NCBI RefSeq assembly: GCF_005234135.1
Contig: NZ_CP039964.1
Location: forward strand, 2,162,001 to 2,226,000
Direction of reading: 5' to 3'
From: Pseudorhodobacter turbinis
Lineage (GTDB): Bacteria > Pseudomonadota > Alphaproteobacteria > Rhodobacterales > Rhodobacteraceae
Length of the DNA: 64,000 bases
This document shows positions 1 to 6,504 of this stretch, one piece after another. The translations under genes were made by a program, and so were the position numbers. The stretch's first letter is position 1. Every line of letters begins with the position of its first letter. The notes beneath the pieces are model-generated. The model ran no database searches and had not been told where the DNA came from. It saw only the letters and a program-made list of their open reading frames with translations.

Positions 1-310
1 TGCGGGCAATCGGGTCCCCGACCGCGGCCAGATCATCAAGCCAGACAAAACCATGCGCCTCTGTCCAAAACTCGGGCGCGGCCGTGGGCGCATCCCAAAG
101 CGGTTTTCCGGGGGCCTCTATCAGATGGCCGGCCAGAAGGTAGTTGCCAATGGTAAGCTGTTTGCCCCGCGCGAACAGGCCGATGCTGCGGGGTTCGGGT
201 TGTGAGACGAATCCCGTGACGGCATGGCTATGCTGTGCACGCCGAGCGGCCAACCGGTTCTGCAAACGCGTTATCTGCGCTGCGAGCCCGTCTTTAAGCG
301 GGTAAGCCAA
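1..310 (-). CDS. Heparinase II/III family protein, N-terminal part (cut by window edge)
   Basis: Reverse-strand frame open from about position 310 to the window edge, about 103 residues seen. It includes FVSQPEPRSIGLFARGKQL and LLAGHLIEAPGKPLWD, which resemble the N-terminus of the heparinase II/III-like proteins often found beside rsmB in Rhodobacteraceae. The family comprises polysaccharide lyase-like proteins, but the catalytic part lies outside the window, so activity cannot be judged. An in-frame stop lies just upstream (317-319) and the only early start codon is TTG at 310, so the start is tentative. It follows rsmB on the same strand with a gap of about 100 bases. Confidence 0.7.
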   Translation of the reverse strand, partial: MAYPLKDGLAAQITRLQNRLAARRAQHSHAVTGFVSQPEPRSIGLFARGKQLTIGNYLLAGHLIEAPGKPLWDAPTAAPEFWTEAHGFVWLDDLAAVGDPIAR

Positions 311-412
311 ATTGCCTCATGTAGGTTGCCACTCGATCACTGCGCCCGGTTTTGGGTCTGCTTGGGGTGATCATAGCTGCGTGTCTCGGCGCTGTCACCG
401 CAAATTGACGCC

Positions 413-1684
413 TTAAGTGGCCGGGGTGCGCAGCCGTGCCATGAAAAACCCATCCATGCCGCCGGTCTCGGCCCAGTAATCGGGGCGCAGGCGCAGGCCG
501 CCGCCTTCGGTGATCCATTCGGGGGCGATTCCGGCAAGGGTGGGGGCCTCTACGGTCAGGTTGGGGTGGCGGGACAGGGCGGCGGTCAATTGGTCCTCGC
601 CCTCCTCAGCCAAAAGCGAGCATGTGCAAAATACCAACCGCCCGCCCGGCTTCAGGAACCCGAGGGCGCGGTCGATCAGGGCTGCTTGCAATTCCACCAG
701 TTCAGGGATGTCGCTGCCATCCTTGGCAAAGGGCAAATCAGGGTGGCGACGCAGGGTGCCGGTCGCCGAACAAGGCGCATCCAGCAGCACCGCATCATAA
801 AGCGCATCGGGCGTCCAATGCAGCGCGTCGGTGGTAATGATCTTGGCCGACAGCCCCGTGCGCGCAAGGTTTTCATGCAGCCGCGCCAGACGTGGGGATG
901 AAATATCAAGCGCCGTCACCTTGGCCCCCGTGGCCGCGATTTGCAGGGTTTTACCGCCCGGCGCGGCACAAAGATCCAGCACCTCCTCGCCGTCCTGCGC
1001 ATCCAGCAGGCGGGCGGCAAGGGCGGCGGCGGCATCTTGGACCCACCAATCGCCGGTCTCAAAGCCGGGAAGGTTGGACACCTGCACCGATCGGCTGATT
1101 CGCAGACTGCCGGTGGGCAAGACGGCTGCGCCCTCAATTTCCGGCGGGGTTGATTTCGGGGTCAGGTCCAGCGGCGGGGTTTGTGCTTGCACTGCCTCGA
1201 TCGCCGATACGACATCACGTCCCCAGCGGTGGACAAGCGGTTGACGCAGCCATTGCGGCATTTTTTGCGGCGGCATTTTTGCAAAGGGTTCGGGCATGTC
1301 CGACACCTTGCGCAGCACCGCATTGACCAGCCCCGTCATATGCTGCGTGCGGTTGCCGTGGCGAACTAGGTCGACCATCGCGTTCACCACGCCATGCGCG
1401 GCCGATCCATCCACCGCCAGCTCCACCACACCCAGCCGCAAGACGTTTCGCACCAAGGCGGGGGGCGATTTGCGCAGATAGGGCTTGAGGACCTTATCGG
1501 CTTGCTCGATATGGCGCAGGGTGGTCAGTACAAGCCGTTGCGCGCGGGCGCGATCAGATGGCGACAGGCCCGCGATGGGGCTACCGTCAGCCTCCAAAGC
1601 CTGGCTCAATTGCGCGCCGTCTTCCAGCACCGCATCCAAAAGCGCCAAGGCCGCGCCGCGTGCTGTTGTTCCATCGACCGCCAT
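413..1684 (-). CDS. rsmB: 16S rRNA (cytosine-967-C5)-methyltransferase RsmB
   Basis: 423 residues. It methylates C967 of 16S rRNA using S-adenosylmethionine. An N-terminal NusB-like helical domain (about residues 1-140) is followed by a Rossmann methyltransferase domain with the SAM loop DLCAAPGGKT, the motif IV segment DAPCSATGTLRRHPD carrying one catalytic cysteine, and FCTCSLLAEEGE carrying the other. The frame stays open upstream, but family length and the NusB-like start favour the ATG at 1684 (MAVDGTTARG). The gene is divergent from the small DUF1674 gene and precedes the heparinase-like gene on the same strand. Confidence 0.95.
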   Translation of the reverse strand: MAVDGTTARGAALALLDAVLEDGAQLSQALEADGSPIAGLSPSDRARAQRLVLTTLRHIEQADKVLKPYLRKSPPALVRNVLRLGVVELAVDGSAAHGVVNAMVDLVRHGNRTQHMTGLVNAVLRKVSDMPEPFAKMPPQKMPQWLRQPLVHRWGRDVVSAIEAVQAQTPPLDLTPKSTPPEIEGAAVLPTGSLRISRSVQVSNLPGFETGDWWVQDAAAALAARLLDAQDGEEVLDLCAAPGGKTLQIAATGAKVTALDISSPRLARLHENLARTGLSAKIITTDALHWTPDALYDAVLLDAPCSATGTLRRHPDLPFAKDGSDIPELVELQAALIDRALGFLKPGGRLVFCTCSLLAEEGEDQLTAALSRHPNLTVEAPTLAGIAPEWITEGGGLRLRPDYWAETGGMDGFFMARLRTPAT

Positions 1685-1758
1685 ATTTTCACCCGTGTTG
1701 TCTGTCCGTCTCAAGCGGCCTATATCAAAGCAACTGCCCAGACAAGGAAGGCCGGACC

Positions 1759-1941
1759 ATGCCCGACAAAGACCGCGAACTCCCCGCCGCCGCCCAACGC
1801 GCCTTGGACGAGGCCGAAGCGCGCCGCCAAGAGGCCGATGAAAAGGTCGCCGCCATGCCCAAAGAGCTGGGCGGGCGCGATGGACCAGAGGCCGTGCGCT
1901 ATGGCGATTGGGAAAAGAAGGGGATTGCCGTCGATTTCTGA
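1759..1941 (+). CDS. DUF1674 protein, putative succinate dehydrogenase assembly factor 4
   Basis: 60 residues. A charged N-terminal helix is followed by the conserved C-terminal block GPEAVRYGDWEKKGIAVDF, the signature of DUF1674/SDHAF4. The eukaryotic member helps flavinylated SdhA assemble into complex II; the bacterial role is inferred by homology. The ATG at 1759 is chosen because the upstream extension of the frame runs antisense to rsmB and is not family-like. It stands alone, divergent from rsmB and convergent with chrR, whose stop lies five bases downstream. Confidence 0.85.
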   Translation: MPDKDRELPAAAQRALDEAEARRQEADEKVAAMPKELGGRDGPEAVRYGDWEKKGIAVDF

Positions 1942-1946
1942 TCGCG

Positions 1947-2585
1947 TCAAATTCGTAAGAAGGGTTGCGCCAGACGTGGCAGCAGCCCGTTGAACCGCAG
2001 TGGCGCATCGGTGGCGGCAAGGCAGATGCAATCGGGGCCAACCTCGGCCACGGGTTGATGGTTCAATTCCTCATTTGCAATCTCAAGGTCACCTGGGCCA
2101 AAGCGGTCGGTCTCGTCGCGAAAGGCGCCTTGCAGCACCAGCGTCAATTCCATGCCGCGGTGGCTGTGATCGGCAACCTTTTGACCGGCAGGGATGTACA
2201 GCAGCCGGGCCGAGGCCCCTGCATCTGTGGGCAAGATCGCCTGCCGCACACCCATCCCGATTGACCGCCATTTGACCGACGCAAGATCGCCGCCGACATA
2301 ATCCACCAGTGGCGCGGGGAAAACCTTGCAGCCCTTGCGCGGGCGTGGCGTGGGGGTGGCTTGTGTCAGACGGTCCAATGTTGCGGTCAGACTGCTGTCC
2401 ATCATCGCCACGCTGTCGCATTCCCCCATCAAGGCGCCGCCAATGGCATCAAAGGCCCCCAGCCGTGCGCGACATTCATCGCACAGGGATAAATGCACAG
2501 CCACGACCAGATTGAACGCCTCTGGCAGTTGACCCGCAGAATAGCCCATCAGGAGCTGGTCGGTGATATGGTGGCGAATTGTCAT
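1947..2585 (-). CDS. chrR: ChrR-type zinc-binding anti-sigma factor
   Basis: 212 residues. The N-terminal anti-sigma domain has the zinc-binding pattern: an early histidine (MTIRHH), then HLSLCDECRARLG, giving H-x3-C-x2-C. The C-terminal cupin domain holds metal-ligand candidates in DHSHRGMELTLVLQGAF and NHQP. In Rhodobacter the homologue holds RpoE inactive and releases it on singlet oxygen stress, through the N-terminal domain with the cupin needed for the response. It lies 12 bases downstream of the sigma factor gene on the same strand, the usual rpoE-chrR operon order. Confidence 0.93.
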   Translation of the reverse strand: MTIRHHITDQLLMGYSAGQLPEAFNLVVAVHLSLCDECRARLGAFDAIGGALMGECDSVAMMDSSLTATLDRLTQATPTPRPRKGCKVFPAPLVDYVGGDLASVKWRSIGMGVRQAILPTDAGASARLLYIPAGQKVADHSHRGMELTLVLQGAFRDETDRFGPGDLEIANEELNHQPVAEVGPDCICLAATDAPLRFNGLLPRLAQPFLRI

Positions 2586-2597
2586 TGGGGAATGCTT

Positions 2598-3143
2598 TCA
2601 GCTTAATTTGTGGCGCAGACGCTCCAGCGCCAGCCGAATACGGGATTTGATGGTGCCAAGCGGCAGGCCGGTCTCAGCGGCAATTTCACTATGCGAGAGG
2701 TCGCCGAAATAGGCGCGTTCAATCAGATCGCGCTGTTTTTGCGGCAATAGGGCCAGCGCCTCACCCAGACGTTCGGTGTCCTGGCTCAGCTCCAGCGCCT
2801 CTTGCTGGTCTGGCTCTGCCTCTGGTCCCCATGTCAGGTCTTCGGGTTCGGGGCGGCGGGACTTGCGCAGGGCGTCAATGCGGCGGTTGCGGGCGATTGT
2901 AAAGATCCACGTCGCGGCCGAGGCGCGCGCAGGGTCAAACAAATGCGCTTTTTGCCACAGGGTTGCCATAACGTCTTGGGCGCATTCCTCTGCCAATGCG
3001 GCACTGGTGCCGGATTTCATCAAGAAACCTTTGATGCGCGGGGCGAAATGCCGGAACAACGCGGCAAAGGCCGACTTGTCCTGCGCATCGCGAACCCGCA
3101 GGATTAACGCGCTCCAATCCTCTGGTTCTGTCTTGGGTGACAC
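2598..3143 (-). CDS. rpoE: ECF sigma factor RpoE (ChrR-controlled, ECF11-like)
   Basis: 181 residues from a GTG start at 3143. Sigma region 2 is seen around ALAEECAQDVMATLWQKA and FTIARNRRIDALRKSRR; region 4 ends with GDLSHSEIAAETGLPLGTIK followed by the recognition helix. The longer frame from an ATG at 3245 adds 34 residues unlike the family, whereas the GTG has an AAAGG ribosome site about seven bases upstream and gives the usual ECF length. Together with chrR it forms a stress-response operon. In related species RpoE controls genes for singlet oxygen defence and its own promoter. Confidence 0.93.
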   Translation of the reverse strand: MSPKTEPEDWSALILRVRDAQDKSAFAALFRHFAPRIKGFLMKSGTSAALAEECAQDVMATLWQKAHLFDPARASAATWIFTIARNRRIDALRKSRRPEPEDLTWGPEAEPDQQEALELSQDTERLGEALALLPQKQRDLIERAYFGDLSHSEIAAETGLPLGTIKSRIRLALERLRHKLS

Positions 3144-3249
3144 ACATCTACCTTTCTGGCGCAGGCGAACCGCCGCGCCCGTCACAGCATAGTGCCGTGT
3201 GGCGGTATGTGCATCTGATTTTTGAAAGGGTGCTGTATCTAACATGCAC

Positions 3250-3279
3250 CCAATACGGGCGGTCTGCGCGATTGGATCA
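3250..3279 (-). promoter_or_regulatory. Candidate autoregulated RpoE promoter upstream of rpoE
   Basis: On the minus strand TGATCC (3279-3274) matches the -35 element known for the Rhodobacter RpoE-ChrR system. Eighteen bases further is TATTGG (3255-3250), only a weak match to the expected -10 (TAAGA-like). Its position upstream of rpoE suits autoregulation. The -35 match is seen directly; the promoter role is inference. Confidence 0.35.
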
Positions 3280-3397
3280 CCTTTGACAGATATTTGCAGG
3301 ATTTGCGCAGGGTATATGTCGGCAATTTTGTAATTCAGGGGTTCAAGGTTGCGGATCGGCCCGCTAGCATGACGTCAAAGCATGAAAGGGTTTTCGG

Positions 3398-4126
3398 ATG
3401 AGGGATTGGCAAGGCAAACGCTATTGGATCGTCGGAGCAGGCGAAGGTTTGGGACTGGGTCTGGCCCGTCGGATCAGCACCGCAGGGGCAGAGGTGATCT
3501 TGTCCTCCCGCTCTGACGTGCAGCTGGAAAAGGCTGTGGCGCAGATGCCGGGCAAGGCGCATGCGGTCACCGTGGATGTGGCTGATACCGCATCGGTTGC
3601 CCGTGCAGCAGCAGAAGTGGGCGATGTCGACGGCGTGGTCTTCCTTGATGAGGTCTATTGGCCGGTGAAAGCGCAAGAGTGGAACGCCGAGCATGTCGAG
3701 GCGATGTGCAACGCCAACTTCACCGGTTGTGCGCGTGTTGTTGGCGCGGTGCTGCCTGCAATGGTTGCGCGCGGGGCGGGGCATCTGGTCATGACGGGAT
3801 CTTTGGCGGGCTATCGCGGGGTGCCGGGCACGAACGGGTTCGGCGCGTCCAAGGCCGGTGTCATGGCGATGGCCGAAACGCTGCGCGCTGATTTGCGTGG
3901 CAGCGGAATAGAGGTGCAGTTGGCCAACCTCGGCTTCATCCGCGGTAATCAGGGTGGGGATGCCATGCCCTTTATGATGGAGGCTGAGGATGCCGCCCAG
4001 CAGATGTTCGAGCTGATGCTGACCGAGCGGTTCAAGGTCAGCGTTCCAACGGGGTCATCCTGGTTGGTTCGCCTGTCACGGTGCTTGCCGGATGCGGTCT
4101 TTAACGGGATGTTTGCGCGCAAATAA
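3398..4126 (+). CDS. SDR-family protein divergent from rpoE, catalytic Tyr replaced by Phe
   Basis: 242 residues with an SDR Rossmann fold: the nucleotide loop is VGAGEGLGLGLARR and the serine motif is VMTGSLAGYRG. Where the family normally reads YxxxK the sequence reads NGFGASKAG, so the catalytic tyrosine position is phenylalanine while the lysine is kept. An SDR gene of this kind accompanies the RpoE regulon in Rhodobacter, and this one is divergent from rpoE. Substrate unknown. The missing tyrosine suggests a changed mechanism or a non-catalytic, binding role. The start ATG at 3398 immediately precedes the cofactor-binding domain. Confidence 0.85.
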   Translation: MRDWQGKRYWIVGAGEGLGLGLARRISTAGAEVILSSRSDVQLEKAVAQMPGKAHAVTVDVADTASVARAAAEVGDVDGVVFLDEVYWPVKAQEWNAEHVEAMCNANFTGCARVVGAVLPAMVARGAGHLVMTGSLAGYRGVPGTNGFGASKAGVMAMAETLRADLRGSGIEVQLANLGFIRGNQGGDAMPFMMEAEDAAQQMFELMLTERFKVSVPTGSSWLVRLSRCLPDAVFNGMFARK

Positions 4127-4129
4127 CGA

Positions 4130-5182
4130 CTATAGGCGCTGGATGTGGTCATCAAACAGCGCCTTCGCCCGCCCCCAGACGCCGCTGGTCAAATCGTTCA
4201 GCGTCAGCAATGAGGGCAAAAGCAGACCGGCAAAATCCTGACTGCTTTCAACCGGCAACATGCTGGGAAGGTTGTCGATTGCGGTCACATCCAGCACAGG
4301 GTCTTGCGCCACACGCAATGCGGGGGCGTCCCAATCGGTTGTGCGGTCATAGACTTTGATAGGTGAGAAGTCCGAGGTCGGATCGCAGGCAATATCGCCA
4401 ATTACCGAGAGTTTGCGGGTGGCTGTCAGCGCCGATCGCGGCACGAACACCGGACAACCGGGCCGCGCGAGGATGCAGTTGAGGAAAATCTCATGCGCCA
4501 GCACTTCGGGGAAGGGGCCGCCATGCGCGGTCTCATCCATGTCCCATTTGGTGACCTGCAGGCCGAGCGCCTCACACAGGTCGGCCGCCCCCGTCCCGAC
4601 ACGGCCAAGCGCACCGATCACCAGCGCAGTTGGCAGGGTGTTGGCCGTGGCAATCGCGCCGCGTAATTCGGCCAAAAGTGCATCCTTGCCGCCATAGGTG
4701 GTAACCGGCCCCGCAATGCCGCCGCGTTGCTGTGCGGCCCAGCATTTCAGCGCCACCGCCGCCCCGGCATAGCCCGCCCAATAGCCAAATGCCGCGACAC
4801 GCCGCCCCGCCTCATCCACCAGATATTCGATATCATAAAGCGTGCCACCCCCGGCCTTGAAGCGGCGCAGCAGGTCTTGCCCCGAGGGCTGGCCCTTATA
4901 GGCGTGACCGAAAAGGATATGGCGGTGGTGCAGGGGGGTGCCATCCTCGGGCAGTTCCTTGAGGCCAAAGATGATCGCGTCGCGCGGGGCATCGGGCCAT
5001 GTGTTTTGCGGTGCAATCTCACATCCCGTGGCGCGGTAGCCGTCGATGGGGATGGCGCGGACATCGCTTTCCTCGACGGTGACGGTGAAACCGGCAGCCA
5101 TTAGGGCGGCCACACCTTCGGGGGTGATGCCTGTGCGTTCCTCATTCGGGCGCTGCTCGGCGCGGACCCATATATGTGTCAC
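4130..5182 (-). CDS. Saccharopine dehydrogenase (lysine-forming type)
   Basis: 350 residues, the usual length of NAD-dependent saccharopine dehydrogenase, which interconverts saccharopine with lysine and 2-oxoglutarate. The N-terminus VTHIWVRAEQRPNEERTGIT and the block FGHAYKGQ are family hallmarks; a Rossmann segment VIGALGRVGTGAADLCEAL lies in the second domain. The GTG start at 5182 overlaps the stop of the upstream WGR gene as GTGA, implying translational coupling and supporting this start over the longer frame. Bacterial members may work in lysine degradation; the direction here is not shown by the sequence. It converges on the SDR gene. Confidence 0.9.
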   Translation of the reverse strand: MTHIWVRAEQRPNEERTGITPEGVAALMAAGFTVTVEESDVRAIPIDGYRATGCEIAPQNTWPDAPRDAIIFGLKELPEDGTPLHHRHILFGHAYKGQPSGQDLLRRFKAGGGTLYDIEYLVDEAGRRVAAFGYWAGYAGAAVALKCWAAQQRGGIAGPVTTYGGKDALLAELRGAIATANTLPTALVIGALGRVGTGAADLCEALGLQVTKWDMDETAHGGPFPEVLAHEIFLNCILARPGCPVFVPRSALTATRKLSVIGDIACDPTSDFSPIKVYDRTTDWDAPALRVAQDPVLDVTAIDNLPSMLPVESSQDFAGLLLPSLLTLNDLTSGVWGRAKALFDDHIQRL

Positions 5183-5424
5183 TGTAATCCCCCTTGGTCT
5201 GCCAATGTCTGTGCGTATCCGCGCCGCGATGCGCGGGATTGCAAATGCTCTGCCGCAAGGCAGGCCTCTCGTAGGTTGGAAAACCAGGTGATCTTGCGAT
5301 TGCCGGAACTTGCCCCCGGCTTGCCCGGCAATCCCCACTCCCGCAAGACCGAGTATTCCCCAAAGAGGTTATAGGCTACATCAACGCGGTAATAGCGTGC
5401 GTGCCCCTTGCGGTTGCGTAGCAT
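5179..5424 (-). CDS. Small WGR-domain protein
   Basis: 81 residues, essentially one WGR domain: RYYRVDVAYNLFGEYSVLREWG, then an SGNRKITWF segment and the helix LREACLAAEHL. WGR domains occur in eukaryotic PARPs and in short stand-alone bacterial proteins; nucleic-acid binding is the usual suggestion. Its stop overlaps the start of the saccharopine dehydrogenase gene by four bases, so the two are probably co-translated. The ATG at 5422-5424 is chosen because the frame further upstream is antisense to the next gene. Confidence 0.8.
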   Translation of the reverse strand: MLRNRKGHARYYRVDVAYNLFGEYSVLREWGLPGKPGASSGNRKITWFSNLREACLAAEHLQSRASRRGYAQTLADQGGLQ

Positions 5425-5521
5425 ATGGAAACCGAACAATTGCGCCCCCCAGCTTGGTTTTGGATATAAGAGATAGCATATTCGCAACCAAACGACAGAG
5501 GAAAACGGGGCAGGGCGACAT

Positions 5522-6460
5522 ATGGAAAGACGTAAACTTATCTGGGCCGGCGCGCTGTTGGCGGCAGGCACGGGGTTTGGGTTGTGGCGGGCGCGGGGGG
5601 CGCGCAAACTGGATGATGCCGCATTTGCCGCGCGCTATGCCACGCCGCTTGATCCGCCCGAAGGGGGGATGTCGGTCTATCATCTGGGGCACAGCCTTGT
5701 GGGGCGGGATATGCCTGTGATGCTGGATCAACTGGTGGCGGGGCATTCCCATGCCAGCCAGCTTGGCTGGGGTGCCAGCCTGAACCAGCACAGGCAAGGC
5801 GATGTTCCGGGGCTTGCCGAGGAAAACACCCACCCCAACCACCGCGCCCCGACAGAGGCGCTGGGCTCAGGTGCCTATGACGCCGTGGTCCTGACCGAGA
5901 TGGTCGAGATCCGCGATGCCATCCGCTATCACGACAGCGCGCAGGCCTTGGCCCATTGGGCGCGGGTGGCGCGGGCGGGCAACCCCGATGTGCGGGTCTA
6001 TCTCTATGAGACATGGCACCGGCTGGATGATCCCGAGGGCTGGCTTGCGCGGGTTGATGGGGATTTGACGGCCGCGTGGCAGGATGCGCTGATGCGCGTG
6101 GCCATGGCGCAAGAAGGCGTTGGCACCATTTACCTTATCCCCGGGGGGCAGGTTCTGGCGGCGGTAATCCGCGCAATCGAAGGCGGAAAATTGCCGGGCT
6201 TGACCCGCCGCACCGAGCTGTTCGCCCGCGATGCGGCGGGCGGTGTGGACCCGATCCACCTGAATGATCTGGGCGCGTATATCATAGCAATTACGCATTT
6301 TTCGACGCTTTATCATCAAAGCCCCGAAGGGTTGCCGTGGGCCTTGTTGCGCGCTGATGGACAGCCTGCGGTGCCTTTGCCCAAAGCCTCGGTCGCGCCG
6401 TTGCAACGGCTGGTCTGGCAGGTTGTCACGCGCTATGCTTCTACTGGGGTTGCGGGCTGA
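5522..6460 (+). CDS. Membrane-anchored or exported SGNH-hydrolase-like protein
   Basis: 312 residues. The N-terminus has two arginines followed by a hydrophobic stretch (about residues 7-22), a signal peptide or membrane anchor. The body has SGNH-like blocks: GHSLVGRDMP near the start and DPIHLN near the end, which would provide serine and histidine of an esterase triad. It shares several motifs, in the same order, with the first third of the next protein (GHSLVG, LYETW, IPGGQ, D-x-x-H near the end), so the two look like paralogues. A role in acyl-group handling on the nearby polysaccharide is inference from position. Confidence 0.65.
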   Translation: MERRKLIWAGALLAAGTGFGLWRARGARKLDDAAFAARYATPLDPPEGGMSVYHLGHSLVGRDMPVMLDQLVAGHSHASQLGWGASLNQHRQGDVPGLAEENTHPNHRAPTEALGSGAYDAVVLTEMVEIRDAIRYHDSAQALAHWARVARAGNPDVRVYLYETWHRLDDPEGWLARVDGDLTAAWQDALMRVAMAQEGVGTIYLIPGGQVLAAVIRAIEGGKLPGLTRRTELFARDAAGGVDPIHLNDLGAYIIAITHFSTLYHQSPEGLPWALLRADGQPAVPLPKASVAPLQRLVWQVVTRYASTGVAG

Positions 6461-6504
6461 TGGTGCGCGTCTTGTAGTATGATTGCAAAAGGAAAGCTTG
6501 CCCG

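Noticed and set aside
413..2041. Extended rsmB frame starting at 2041
   Set aside because: The extra 119 codons run antisense to the DUF1674 gene and are not part of the RsmB family; the start at 1684 gives the normal length.
3144..3245. N-terminal extension of rpoE from an ATG at 3245
   Set aside because: No family similarity, and it would overlap the candidate promoter; the GTG at 3143 has a better ribosome site.
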